Shown here: piece after piece, positions 32,242 through 42,173 of the stretch
Layout: the number at the start of each line of letters is the position of its first letter
How positions within the stretch are numbered: position 1 is the first letter of the stretch
NCBI GenBank assembly: GCA_023511855.1
Contig: JAIMAR010000006.1
Span: 1-43,252, forward strand
DNA length: 43,252 nt
Direction of reading: 5' to 3'
Source: Bryobacteraceae bacterium
GTDB lineage: Bacteria; Acidobacteriota; Terriglobia; Bryobacterales; Bryobacteraceae
Translations under genes and position numbers: made by a program
Notes under the pieces: model-generated
Database searches by the model: none
What the model was told of the DNA's origin: nothing
The model's input: only the letters and a program-made list of their open reading frames with translations

Positions 32242-33125
32242 GGCTGGCTGGGCTGGCAGGCTGGGTGGTCGGGTGCGCTCTGCTGGCTGCTCCGGCAAGG
32301 GCGCAGTTGGCCTCCATCCGTGTTTACTCCGAATTGCAGCGCATCGATCCGTTTGGCCAGGTGATCAGCGCGGACCGGCCGCAGGATCCGGCGGTGCGTC
32401 CCCGCGAGATCCTTTCTCCCGCTGCGCCTCGCAACGCGCACAGCACGTTCCGCGCGGCCATCACGCTGCCTGCCGGGAGCGACTACACGCTGTACGTCGC
32501 CCAGAATCCCGACGACGTTTTCCAGGTCACTCTGTATCGGGAGATCTTCGTGCGGCAGGGCGGGGAGTGGATCCCCGATGCGGTAGAACCGGTGGCCCAG
32601 CCCGCTCGTGGGGTGCTGCCAGGGCCCTCCGCACCCGTCCCCGGGCAAACCACGATCACGTTTCTGGTGGATCTGTGGACGGCGGCCAGCCGTCCGGTGT
32701 CGCGGGCGCGGGTGGAACTTCAACTCTATACAGGCGGGGACTGGATCATCTATCCCATGGAGGTGCGAATCTCACCCGCCACGGTTCCCGCCTCGCCTCC
32801 CGTTGCCGGAAAGCTGCCCCCGCCCAGCGAACCGGCCGATGCGGCGGCGCGCGAGGCACTGAGAATTTATCTGTGCGGCTTGCCAAGCGAGGAGAAACCC
32901 GACATGACGTCCGGGCGCGGGCTGCTGCTGCGCAACGTCTGGCAGGACTTGGCATTGGCCAGGACGAGGGAGGCCAAGCCGGGGGAGAAGCTTCTGCCGG
33001 AGATCCTCCGGCTGGCCGGGGCCAAGGCGACGGGGGACTGGTGCGCCGCGCCGGTGTTCCCAGTCCGCCTTGGCCCGGAGTGGTATCTCCGGCTGCGGGA
33101 TATGTTGTACCGGACGTCGGAATGA
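32238..33125 (+). CDS. Secreted protein of unknown function, coupled to the RNase gene
   Basis: The product of 295 residues starts with a signal peptide (MRLAGLAGWVVGCALLAAPARAQ), probably cleaved after ARA. The mature part has a beta-rich first half (FRAAITLPAGSDYTLYVAQNPDD, FLVDLWTAASRPVSRARVELQLYTGGDW), a Pro-rich linker at about 180-205 and a helical C-terminal part with conserved-looking Cys residues (LCGLPSEE, DWCAAPVF). I do not recognise the family. ATG at 32238 overlaps the RNase stop as ATGA, so the two are translated together, although one product is cytoplasmic and the other exported. Confidence 0.7.
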   Translation: MRLAGLAGWVVGCALLAAPARAQLASIRVYSELQRIDPFGQVISADRPQDPAVRPREILSPAAPRNAHSTFRAAITLPAGSDYTLYVAQNPDDVFQVTLYREIFVRQGGEWIPDAVEPVAQPARGVLPGPSAPVPGQTTITFLVDLWTAASRPVSRARVELQLYTGGDWIIYPMEVRISPATVPASPPVAGKLPPPSEPADAAAREALRIYLCGLPSEEKPDMTSGRGLLLRNVWQDLALARTREAKPGEKLLPEILRLAGAKATGDWCAAPVFPVRLGPEWYLRLRDMLYRTSE

Positions 33126-33206
33126 CGCTCCACGGAGCTTCGGAGCGACGCAGGACCGCAAAGCGGCAGCATAAATGTAGGACAATAGCAGATCGGAACG
33201 CCTGAA

Positions 33207-34067
33207 ATGGCTTGGTTCACCAGACAGAAACCCGCCCGCGAGCCGGGCCCGCCCCCGGAAGAGCAACGCGTCCGCACCGAGGGGCTGTGGCTCAAGTGCG
33301 ACAGTTGCCGCCAGATCATCTGGCGCAAAGCGCTGGAGGAGAATCTCCAGGTCTGCCCCAAGTGCGAATTCCATTTTAAAGTGGATGCAGCCACGCGGCT
33401 GCGTCAGCTTTTCGACGACGGCGCCTGGCAAGAGTACGACCGGGAGCTGGCCTCGACCGACCCGCTGGGCTTCGTCGATCAGCGGCCGTACAAAGAACGC
33501 CTGGCGGCGATGAAGAAGGCGACGTCGCTCGAAGATGCGGTCATCTCCGCTTCGGGCAAGTTAAAAGGCCGGCCGGTCGGGATGTGCGCTTTGGAGCTGA
33601 AGTTCATCGGCGGCAGCATGGGCGCGGTTTTGGGAGAAAAGATCACGCGCATGATTGAGCGCTGCATGGCGCAGCGCTGGCCGCTCATTATCGTCTCGGC
33701 CTCCGGCGGGGCCCGCATGCAGGAAGGCGCGGTCAGCCTTATGCAAATGGCCAAGATCTCGGCGGCGCTGGCGCGCCTGGATGACAGCCGCGTCCCCTAC
33801 ATCAGCGTTCTGACCGATCCCACCACCGGCGGGGTCACGGCCAGCTTCGCCATGCTGGGCGATCTCAACATTGCGGAGCCGGGAGCGCTAATCGGTTTTG
33901 CCGGGCCGCGGGTCATCGAGCAGACCATCCGGCAGAAGCTGCCCGAGGGCTTCCAGCGCAGCGAGTTCCTCCTCAAGCACGGGTTTCTCGACGCGGTGGT
34001 GAAGCGCGCCGAGCTGCGCGATTACATCGCTAGCGCGCTCGACTTCTTCTGCGGTCCGGTGAAGTGA
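33207..34067 (+). CDS. accD: Acetyl-CoA carboxylase carboxyltransferase subunit beta
   Basis: This 286-residue subunit moves the carboxyl group from biotin to acetyl-CoA, the committed step of fatty-acid synthesis, in complex with AccA. The N-terminal zinc ribbon has C31, C34, C50 and C53. The crotonase-like domain has SASGGARMQEGAVSLMQMAKISAAL and PTTGGVTASFAMLGDLNIAEPGALIGFAGPRVIEQT, both diagnostic. No accA is in the window. Its TGA overlaps the GTG of the next gene (GTGA). Confidence 0.98.
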   Translation: MAWFTRQKPAREPGPPPEEQRVRTEGLWLKCDSCRQIIWRKALEENLQVCPKCEFHFKVDAATRLRQLFDDGAWQEYDRELASTDPLGFVDQRPYKERLAAMKKATSLEDAVISASGKLKGRPVGMCALELKFIGGSMGAVLGEKITRMIERCMAQRWPLIIVSASGGARMQEGAVSLMQMAKISAALARLDDSRVPYISVLTDPTTGGVTASFAMLGDLNIAEPGALIGFAGPRVIEQTIRQKLPEGFQRSEFLLKHGFLDAVVKRAELRDYIASALDFFCGPVK

Positions 34068-35986
34068 TCCAGCTCGTTGACGCCGGCAAACGTTTCGGCG
34101 AGAAGCTTCTTTTCGAACATGCCGACTGGCAGATCAACCCCGGCGACCGCATCGGCCTGGTCGGGGCCAACGGGAGCGGCAAGACCACCTTGCTGCGAAT
34201 CCTAGCCGGTGAAGAGACGCTGGATTACGGGGAGCTGAGCGTCACCAAGGGTATCCAGTGCGGCTACCTGCCTCAGTTTGGCTTGTCGTTGAGCGGGCGC
34301 ACCGTCTTGGCCGAATGCCTCTCCGTGTTCGAGGACTTGAAGAGCATGGAGAAGGAGCTCGAGTCTCTCACCCGCCGGATGGCTTCGCTGGACCCGCAGA
34401 GTGTAGAGTATGCCGCTGCCGCCGAGCGCTTCCACCGGCTGGAGCATGAGTTCCGCACCCGCGACGGCTACGCGATCGAGGCCCAGGCGGGGGCGGTGCT
34501 CAACGGACTCGGCTTCCGCAAGCAGGACTGGCTCCGGCGCACGGAAGAGTTCTCGGGCGGCTGGCAGATGCGGCTGGCGCTGGCGAAGCTGCTGCTGGCC
34601 CGCCCCAATCTGCTCCTGCTCGATGAGCCGACGAACCATCTGGACCTGGAAGCGCGCAACTGGCTCGAGGAATACCTGAGCGCCTACCCGTACGCCTTCG
34701 TGCTGGTGTCCCACGACCGGTATTTCCTAGACGTGACGGTTCAAAAGATCGTGGAGCTTTGGAACAAGCGGATGCATTTCTACGCGGGGAATTACTCCCG
34801 CTATTTGCAGCAGAAGGCCGAGCGGCGGGCGCAACTGGAAGCTGCTTACCGGAATCAGCAGGATCGCGTCCGCCAACTGGAAGCGTTCATCCAGCGCTTC
34901 CGCTACCAGGCTACCAAAGCCCGCCAGGTGCAGAGCCGCATTAAGGAGCTGGAGCGGATGGAGAAGATCGAGCTTCCGCCGAAGGAGGAGAGTACAATCC
35001 GGTTTTCCTTCCCCCAGCCCAAGCCGAGCGGCCGCGTGGTGGCGGAGCTGCGCGGAGCGAGCAAGTGGTACGGCGATCTGTGCGTGTTTGAGGATGTGAC
35101 CTTGCTCGTCGAGCGTGGCGACCGCGTCGCCCTGGTCGGACCGAACGGCGCCGGCAAGTCTACCTTAATCCGCATCCTGGCCGGCGTGGAGCCGCTTAGC
35201 TCGGGAGAGCTGCGGCTCGGGCACAACGTGGAGCTGGACTACTTCGCTCAGGATCAGTACCGCGAGCTGGACCCGACCGTACGGCTCATCGATGACCTGG
35301 CGGCGCTGGCGCCCCGCACCGCCCAGACCGAGCTGCGCAGCCTGCTGGGCTGTTTCCTGTTCAGCGAAAACGACGTCTTCAAGACCATCGGCGTGCTCAG
35401 CGGTGGAGAGCGGAACCGGTACGCCATCGCCCGCCTGCTGTTGAATCCGGCCAACTTCTTGCTGCTGGACGAACCCACCAACCACTTGGATCTGCGCGCT
35501 AAGGATGTGCTGCTCGAGGCCTTGCAGGACTACTCGGGCACGCTGGTCTTCGTTTCGCACGACCGGTACTTCATCGACCGCCTGGCGACCAAGGTCTTCG
35601 AGGTGGGCGAGCGCCAGGTGCGCGTTTATCCCGGCAATTACGAGGACTACCTGTGGCGCAAGTCCAATCAAGCGACTTTGGAGCAGCCCGCCGCCACAGG
35701 GATAGAGCCGGCGCCGGAGGCCGCGCCTGCGCAACCGGAACCCGAAGCGCGGAGGCGGCGGTTGAATCCTATCAAGGTGCGGCAGATGCAGGAGCGCCGC
35801 GCAGAGCTTGAGGAAGAGATCTCGCGGCTGGAAGCTCAAATCGCATCGGCCGAGCAGGAGCTGGCCGTATTTCGCAGCGCGGAACACACGCGACGGCTTA
35901 GCGCAGAGCTCGCCGAAATGCGCCAGTCGCTTGACCGACTCCTGGCCGAGTGGGAGGATCTCTCGCGGGCGCTCGAAGAATCGTAA
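34064..35986 (+). CDS. ABC-F family ATPase (Uup/YdiF-like)
   Basis: This 640-residue protein has two ABC ATPase domains and no membrane segment. The first has GANGSGKTT at 34-42, FSGGWQMR and LLLLDEPTNHLDL. The second has GPNGAGKST at 359-367, LSGGERNR and LLLDEPTNHLDL. Between them is the linker rich in Arg and Gln (QQKAERRAQLEAAYRNQQDR) that in ABC-F proteins reaches into the ribosomal E site. A Pro-rich stretch and a coiled coil (about 565-640) end the protein, as in Uup. It probably acts on ribosomes or on nucleic acid; a resistance role cannot be inferred. The GTG start is coupled to the accD stop. Confidence 0.92.
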   Translation: MIQLVDAGKRFGEKLLFEHADWQINPGDRIGLVGANGSGKTTLLRILAGEETLDYGELSVTKGIQCGYLPQFGLSLSGRTVLAECLSVFEDLKSMEKELESLTRRMASLDPQSVEYAAAAERFHRLEHEFRTRDGYAIEAQAGAVLNGLGFRKQDWLRRTEEFSGGWQMRLALAKLLLARPNLLLLDEPTNHLDLEARNWLEEYLSAYPYAFVLVSHDRYFLDVTVQKIVELWNKRMHFYAGNYSRYLQQKAERRAQLEAAYRNQQDRVRQLEAFIQRFRYQATKARQVQSRIKELERMEKIELPPKEESTIRFSFPQPKPSGRVVAELRGASKWYGDLCVFEDVTLLVERGDRVALVGPNGAGKSTLIRILAGVEPLSSGELRLGHNVELDYFAQDQYRELDPTVRLIDDLAALAPRTAQTELRSLLGCFLFSENDVFKTIGVLSGGERNRYAIARLLLNPANFLLLDEPTNHLDLRAKDVLLEALQDYSGTLVFVSHDRYFIDRLATKVFEVGERQVRVYPGNYEDYLWRKSNQATLEQPAATGIEPAPEAAPAQPEPEARRRRLNPIKVRQMQERRAELEEEISRLEAQIASAEQELAVFRSAEHTRRLSAELAEMRQSLDRLLAEWEDLSRALEES

Positions 35987-36014
35987 GGGAGGCGACGAGC
36001 GCGATCAGTCCGGC

Positions 36015-36257
36015 TCACGATGAGCGCGGTCCGGCTTCCGGGACCCTGCGTGTCCGGCTCAAGAGCTGCTGCGCGCGCTCCAGGGCCTTGGTCTCGGCCT
36101 CCTGGCGCGTTTGGCCGGTTGTGCGGGCCAGCCACGCGCCGGGAGATACGTTGTCGGCTCGGCAGTAGAACGTGTCTCCCAGCCGGTAGGAGCTGAGCCG
36201 TACGGGCCAGCCGGCGACTTCAAGCTGCCGTTCTTGGTAATCGCTTGGATTCATCAT
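36015..36257 (-). CDS. Small protein of unknown function
   Basis: This cytoplasmic protein of about 80 residues has a plausible globular core: YQERQLEVAGWPVRLSSYRLGDTFYCRADNVSPG, which looks like a short beta-sheet with a single Cys, then a helix (QTRQEAETKALERAQQLL). It probably starts at one of two adjacent ATG codons (36257 or 36254). It lies about 20 nt after the sulfurtransferase gene on the same strand, so it may belong to the sulfur-transfer locus. The link is by position only. Confidence 0.55.
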   Translation of the reverse strand: MMNPSDYQERQLEVAGWPVRLSSYRLGDTFYCRADNVSPGAWLARTTGQTRQEAETKALERAQQLLSRTRRVPEAGPRSS

Positions 36258-36277
36258 AGGAGTCACGTTGAGACGGC

Positions 36278-37129
36278 TTAAGCCGCCTTTCCTCTCTCCA
36301 CCGGGGCGCCGACCAAGTTGCCCCACTCGGTCCAGGAGCCGTCGTAGTTGGCCACGTTCGGGATGCCCAGCAGGTATTTCAGAACAAACCAGGTGTGGCT
36401 GGAACGCTCGCCGATCCGGCAGTAAGCAATGACGGGTTTGTCTGGAGTCACACCTTGCGCGGAATACAGCTTCTGGAGTTCATCATAGGTTTTGAATGTG
36501 CCGTCTTCATTGCAGGCGGTGGCCCAGGGGACGTTCCCCGCGCCGGGGATGTGGCCGCCGCGCTGGCACGTCTCCGGGAGTCCCGGAGGGGCCAAGATCT
36601 CGCCAGTGAACTCCTGAGGACTGCGCACGTCAATCAGCGCCGCCGCGCGGGTCCGCATCGCCTCCTGCACTTGAGGGAGGAATGCGCGGAGGGAGAGGTC
36701 CGGGTCCTTGGCCCGATAGGAAGTCCGTTCCGGCTTGGGCAGCTCCGTTGAAAGCGGGCGGCCCTCGGCGATCCATTTCTTGCGGCCGCCGTTCAGGATG
36801 CGCACGTCGGGGTGCCCGTAAATCTTCATTTGCCAAAAAGCCCAAGCGGCAAACCAGTTGTTGTTGTCCCCGTAGAGGATCACCGTTGTGTCGTTGCCGA
36901 TGCCGGAGGAGGCCATCAGCTCCTCAAACGCCTCCTTGGAGAGGATGTCGCGCCTCACGGTGTCGCAGAGCTGGGTGTTCCAAGACCAGCCTACAGCGCC
37001 TGGGACGTGTCCTTCCTGGTAGGCGGCCGTGTCCACATCCACCTCTGCGACTCGAAGCCCTGGATCGGCATAGTGGGCGGCAAGCCAGTCCGTGTCGACC
37101 AATACCTCGGGAAAGGCATACCCAGCCAT
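36278..37129 (-). CDS. Thiosulfate/3-mercaptopyruvate sulfurtransferase, CysA2-like
   Basis: This 283-residue protein has two rhodanese domains. The N-terminal one (LVDTDWLAAHYADPGLRVAEVD) lacks a catalytic Cys. The C-terminal one carries C237 in the loop CRIGERSSHTW, which with the following YDGSWTEWGNLVGAP is nearly the motif of mycobacterial CysA2/CysA3. It takes sulfur from thiosulfate (or mercaptopyruvate) and passes it as a persulfide. GGAGGG upstream of the ATG at 37129 fixes the start; the longer frame to 37216 has no ribosome site. It is divergent from the cysteine synthase gene, which suggests it supplies sulfur to that pathway. Confidence 0.9.
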   Translation of the reverse strand: MAGYAFPEVLVDTDWLAAHYADPGLRVAEVDVDTAAYQEGHVPGAVGWSWNTQLCDTVRRDILSKEAFEELMASSGIGNDTTVILYGDNNNWFAAWAFWQMKIYGHPDVRILNGGRKKWIAEGRPLSTELPKPERTSYRAKDPDLSLRAFLPQVQEAMRTRAAALIDVRSPQEFTGEILAPPGLPETCQRGGHIPGAGNVPWATACNEDGTFKTYDELQKLYSAQGVTPDKPVIAYCRIGERSSHTWFVLKYLLGIPNVANYDGSWTEWGNLVGAPVERGKAA

Positions 37130-37298
37130 AGAGTCCCTCCTGTTCAGATCGACGCCGGAGCAGACGGGGGAATCTGCCCCGGCACGTTCTTTGCTTCTTG
37201 ATTGTAAGGAATCCAACGTTAGGATGCAATCCCCACCAAACGAGAGGGACTTGCATATATATGTTGCCGGTCAATTTACGGATATCGAACTCTCAATC

Positions 37299-37327
37299 TT
37301 GACTATGGAAAAGTAGTTAGCTAGGAT
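37299..37327 (+). promoter_or_regulatory. Promoter of the cysM-like operon
   Basis: TTGACT at 37299-37304 and TAGGAT at 37322-37327 are 17 nt apart, a good sigma-70-type match. Transcription should start near 37334, giving a leader of about 20 nt before the ATG at 37354. The surrounding intergenic stretch (37217-37353) is much more AT-rich than the rest of the window. The divergent sulfurtransferase promoter must lie in the same gap. Confidence 0.6.
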
Positions 37328-37353
37328 GGGGGTATCGAGGTGGCCCGTTCGAG

Positions 37354-38316
37354 ATGATCTCCGCCATCGCCGTTCCGACTCCGCGCCCAAGCCGGCGGCG
37401 CGGGTCGTTGCTGGAACAGATCGGCAATACGCCCCTGGTGCAGCTGGAAAAGCTGACGACAGGACTGAAGGGCATCGAGATCTGGGCGAAGGCGGAGTTT
37501 TTGAACCCGGGAGGCTCAGTCAAGGACCGCCCGGCGCGCAACATCATCTTGACTGCGGAGCGCGAGGGCAGACTTCGGCCTGGCAAGGTGATCCTCGACG
37601 CCTCCAGCGGCAACACCGGGATCGCCTACGCCATGATCGCAGCGGCGCGGGGCTACCGGACGAAGATCTGCATCCCGGAGAACGCGTCGCTGGAGCGCAA
37701 GCGCACGCTGCGGGCCTACGGGGCGGAGCTGGTTTTCACGGACCCGGGCGCGGGCTCCGACGGGGCCATACAAGTCTGCCGTGAGATGTACCACCGCGAT
37801 CCGGAGGCGTATTTCTACGCCGACCAGTACAACAACCCGGCCAACTGGCTGGCGCATTACGAGACGACCGGGCCGGAGATCCTGCGCCAAACCCGCCGCC
37901 GGTTGACCCACTTCGTGGCCATCATGGGGACCAGCGGCACCTTCACCGGCGTAACCCGGCGGCTGAGGGAGGAGCTTGCCGAAGTGGTGTGCATTTCGGT
38001 CCAACCGGATGCGGGCTTTCACGGGATCGAAGGCGCAAGGCACATGCCCTCGGCGTTAGAACGGCCGGGCATTTACGATCCCGGGCTCGCCAGCCGCAAC
38101 GTCTTTGTCACGACCGAGGAGGCGCAGCAGATGGCCCGGCGGCTGGCGCGGGAGGAGGGCCTGCTGGTGGGCATTTCGGCCGGGGCGAACGCCGCCGCCT
38201 CGCTGCGCGTGGCCCAAGAGCTGGCCGCAGAGGGCCGGCGCGGACTCATTGTGACCATCCTGTGCGACGGTGGATCTAAGTATTTAAGCGAGAGTTTTTG
38301 GGATGATCCGGATTGA
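37354..38316 (+). CDS. cysM: PLP-dependent cysteine synthase, CysM-like
   Basis: This 320-residue fold-type II PLP enzyme replaces the activating group of O-acetyl- or O-phosphoserine with sulfide or a thiocarboxylate. It has IGNTPLVQL, the PLP lysine in NPGGSVKDRPA, the substrate loop SSGNTGIAYA, GTSGTFTGVTRRL for phosphate binding, and SAGANAAA. The next two genes encode a JAMM protease and a CysO-like carrier fused to its activating enzyme. That is the same set as the mycobacterial CysM-CysO-Mec pathway, so the sulfur donor is probably the carrier thiocarboxylate and not free sulfide. The stop overlaps the protease gene by 14 nt. Confidence 0.88.
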   Translation: MISAIAVPTPRPSRRRGSLLEQIGNTPLVQLEKLTTGLKGIEIWAKAEFLNPGGSVKDRPARNIILTAEREGRLRPGKVILDASSGNTGIAYAMIAAARGYRTKICIPENASLERKRTLRAYGAELVFTDPGAGSDGAIQVCREMYHRDPEAYFYADQYNNPANWLAHYETTGPEILRQTRRRLTHFVAIMGTSGTFTGVTRRLREELAEVVCISVQPDAGFHGIEGARHMPSALERPGIYDPGLASRNVFVTTEEAQQMARRLAREEGLLVGISAGANAAASLRVAQELAAEGRRGLIVTILCDGGSKYLSESFWDDPD

Positions 38317-38737
38317 CGAGGCCCCTTGGGAGGCAATGCTGGAGCACGCCTCGCGGGTTTACCCCAACGAATGCTGCGGGGCGATGCTCGGCCGGATGGA
38401 CGGCGCGGATGAAAAGGTCGTCACGCGCGTGGTCCCGTTGGAGAATGTATTTGGCGGGCCGCAGGCGGCGCGTTACGAGATCCGGCCGGAGGACTTGCTG
38501 GCGGCGGAGAAGGCCGCCCGCGCGGAGGGCTTAACGCTGATCGGCATCTACCACTCGCACCCGGATTGCGATGCGTATTTTTCGCAGACGGACCTGAAGC
38601 ACAGTTGCCCTTGGTACCTGTTCGTGGTTCTCTCCATCCGGGAGGGGCGGTTCGATCATGCCCGTTGCTACAAGCCGGATCCCGATCAGACCCGCGCAGA
38701 CCGCGAACCTATAATCAGTCCGAAAGGAGAATTCTAG
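38303..38737 (+). CDS. JAMM/MPN+ metalloprotease (Mec-like, peptidase M67)
   Basis: This 144-residue zinc metalloprotease has a complete JAMM site: E23, then H84-S-H86-P with ten residues to D97, and S94 in between (HSHPDCDAYFSQTD). In mycobacteria the related Mec removes cysteine from the C-terminus of the carrier CysO, freeing newly made cysteine. Here it lies between the cysteine synthase and the carrier fusion. It could release cysteine in the same way, and it could also cut the fusion after its Gly-Gly; the second role is inference. The start overlaps the upstream gene by 14 nt, so it is translationally coupled. Confidence 0.9.
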   Translation: MIRIDEAPWEAMLEHASRVYPNECCGAMLGRMDGADEKVVTRVVPLENVFGGPQAARYEIRPEDLLAAEKAARAEGLTLIGIYHSHPDCDAYFSQTDLKHSCPWYLFVVLSIREGRFDHARCYKPDPDQTRADREPIISPKGEF

Positions 38738-38741
38738 ATTT

Positions 38742-40190
<1,449 letters not shown>

Positions 40191-40275
40191 AACACGCCAG
40201 AAGCATCCGCGGCGAGCAGTTGTTGGCCCACATCTGCTTGGGGGGAGGCCGAATCACACCCAGCGGGTCCGCTGA

Positions 40276-40842
40276 CTATCGCAGCTTCAGGCTTATGGTC
40301 ATGCCGTCGCCTTTTTCCATGGAGGCGCGCACGAGGACGGTTTCGTAGTCCGGGCTGCTTCGGAGGTAGCGCAAGAAGTCGCGCATTTCGGAGGCGTGGA
40401 CGATCACGTTGTCCGCTACCACTAGTGCAGCCGGCTTGAGCTTGGGTTCGGCGGCCCTCAGGTAGCGCAGGTAGTCGCGCTTAACGGCATCCAGGAATAG
40501 GAAGTCGAACTGGCCGCGCAAGCGCGGGATCAGCTCCAGGGCGTCGCCGCACAGAACGGTCACGGTCTTTTCCAAGTCAGCCTTGCGGATATTGGACTGG
40601 GCGGCAGCGGCGCGTTTGGGGTCGATCTCCAGGCTATAGAGGCGCCCGCCGGTGCGCTCGAAGGCGATGCCCATGTGGATGGCGCCATAGCCGGCGAACA
40701 CGCCCACCTCGATGCCGCGCCGGGCGCGGGCGGTCTGAATCAGGATGCGCAGCAGCATGGCGTCGCCGGGCGTGGTGCTCATGGGTGTCCGGCGGATTCG
40801 CTTGAGCAGCGATTCGCGCGATTGCAATAAGCGGTCCGTCAT
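40276..40842 (-). CDS. Class I SAM-dependent O-methyltransferase
   Basis: This 188-residue protein resembles the small caffeoyl-CoA/catechol-type O-methyltransferases: RGIEVGVFAGYGAIHMGIAF for SAM, YSLEIDPKRAAAAQSNIRKA, and FDFLFLDAVKRDYLRYLRAAEPKLKPAALVVADNV with the metal-site Asp residues. Substrates in this family are diphenols or similar small molecules; which one is used here cannot be told. It lies between the sulfur locus and the xylanase gene, on the opposite strand to both, and looks monocistronic. Confidence 0.85.
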   Translation of the reverse strand: MTDRLLQSRESLLKRIRRTPMSTTPGDAMLLRILIQTARARRGIEVGVFAGYGAIHMGIAFERTGGRLYSLEIDPKRAAAAQSNIRKADLEKTVTVLCGDALELIPRLRGQFDFLFLDAVKRDYLRYLRAAEPKLKPAALVVADNVIVHASEMRDFLRYLRSSPDYETVLVRASMEKGDGMTISLKLR

Positions 40843-40913
40843 TCAGTTGTTCCCCGTTCTCCACAGTCTATCAATCTCGCGTCCTGTGCCCCCGCTCGAG
40901 ACGCGGGCCGCCG

Positions 40914-40922
40914 TGCTAGATT
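40914..40922 (+). promoter_or_regulatory. Extended -10 of the GH10 gene
   Basis: TGC followed by TAGATT forms an extended -10 element ending 9 nt before the ATG at 40932. No Shine-Dalgarno sequence lies in the gap, so the transcript may be leaderless. Confidence 0.4.
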
Positions 40923-40931
40923 GGTACCGGC

Positions 40932-42173
40932 ATGAGAATCCTTGTTTTTTCCGTTTGCGTTCTGTTGAGCATCGCCGCCGGGCAGACGGCGGCGGATGAT
41001 CTGGATTCCGCCATTCTCAAGAACCGCACCGGCGTACTGGTGATCCGCACCACGCCCGGCGCCAAGGTGAGCGTGGAGCAGTTGCGGCATGAGTTCTGGT
41101 TCGGGGCCACGCTGCCCAACGGCGTTTTCAGCGGCCGCGGCAAGCCCGAGGACGCAGCCCGTTTCAAGGAGGTTTTTCCGTCACTGTTCAATGCCGCCGT
41201 CGTGGAGAATGCGCTGAAGTGGCATCAGATCGAGCCGGAGCGCGGCCGCATCGACTTCACCACTCTTGACAACGCCCTGGCCTGGGCGGACCAGCAAGGA
41301 ATCCCGGTCCGCGGACATTGCATCTACTGGGGCATTCCCAACCGCGTGATGGACTGGCTGAAGGCGCTGGATGATCCACAACTCCGGCTGGCTCTGATGC
41401 AACACGGGCGGATGATCGGCGCGCGTTACCGCGGGCGCTTCGCCGAGTACGACCTCAACAACGAGATGATCCACGGCAACTACTACGAGCAGCGCCTCGG
41501 AGCGGGGATCACCAAAGAAATGGCCATGTGGGTAAAGGAAGGTGATCCCGAGGCCAAGCTTTTCCTCAATGACTACGATATCCTGACCGGCAACCGCCTG
41601 GCGGATTATGTGAAGCATATCCGCGCTCTGCTCGACATGGGCGTACCCATCGCGGGGATCGGCGTGCAGGGCCACTTGCATGGGGACGACTTCGATGAGG
41701 CGGCGCTCCGCAAGGCTCTGGATGAACTCGCGCAGTTCAATCTGCCTATCCGGATTACCGAGTTTAATTTCCCCGGCCAGCGCTCCAAGTATTACGCTCG
41801 GCCGGAGAACCGCAAGCTGGCGCTGACGGCAGAGGAAGAGCGCGCCAAGGCGGAGGCGATCCGGCAGTACTACCGCATCTGCTTCGCGCATCCTGCCGTG
41901 ACAGGCATCCTGATGTGGGGCTTTTGGGAAGGAGCAAACTGGATCCCGCAGTCCTCCCTGTTCAAGCGCGACTGGACGGCTACGCCGGCCGCCGAGGCTT
42001 ACAAAGACCTCGTGTTTAAGCAATGGTGGACACGGTGGAACGGCACGGCGGGCGCTGACGGGCTGGCCGTGGTGCGCGCCTTCTATGGCCGGCACCGGGT
42101 AACGGTAAACGACAAACAGATTGTCATAGATTTGAAGAGGCCGGAAGGGTCGAAAGTGGTGGATTTGCCTTGA
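40932..42173 (+). CDS. GH10 endo-1,4-beta-xylanase-like enzyme, secreted
   Basis: This 413-residue protein has a signal peptide (MRILVFSVCVLLSIAAGQTAA). The mature part is a GH10 barrel: WHQIEPERGRIDFTTLDNALAWADQQGIPVRGHCIYWG, the acid/base E178 in DLNNEMIHG, FLNDYDIL, GIGVQGHL, the nucleophile E277 in RITEFNF, and GILMWGFWEGANW near the end. GH10 enzymes cut xylan by a retaining mechanism. The motif HCIYWG differs from the common HTLVWH, so the specificity may not be plain xylan. A short beta-rich tail follows the barrel. The stop overlaps the TTG start of the next gene. Confidence 0.92.
   Translation: MRILVFSVCVLLSIAAGQTAADDLDSAILKNRTGVLVIRTTPGAKVSVEQLRHEFWFGATLPNGVFSGRGKPEDAARFKEVFPSLFNAAVVENALKWHQIEPERGRIDFTTLDNALAWADQQGIPVRGHCIYWGIPNRVMDWLKALDDPQLRLALMQHGRMIGARYRGRFAEYDLNNEMIHGNYYEQRLGAGITKEMAMWVKEGDPEAKLFLNDYDILTGNRLADYVKHIRALLDMGVPIAGIGVQGHLHGDDFDEAALRKALDELAQFNLPIRITEFNFPGQRSKYYARPENRKLALTAEEERAKAEAIRQYYRICFAHPAVTGILMWGFWEGANWIPQSSLFKRDWTATPAAEAYKDLVFKQWWTRWNGTAGADGLAVVRAFYGRHRVTVNDKQIVIDLKRPEGSKVVDLP

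Noticed and set aside
34064-35986. Antibiotic-resistance ABC-F protein
   Set aside because: The C-terminal coiled coil and coupling to accD fit a housekeeping Uup/YdiF-like protein; no sequence feature marks it as a resistance type.
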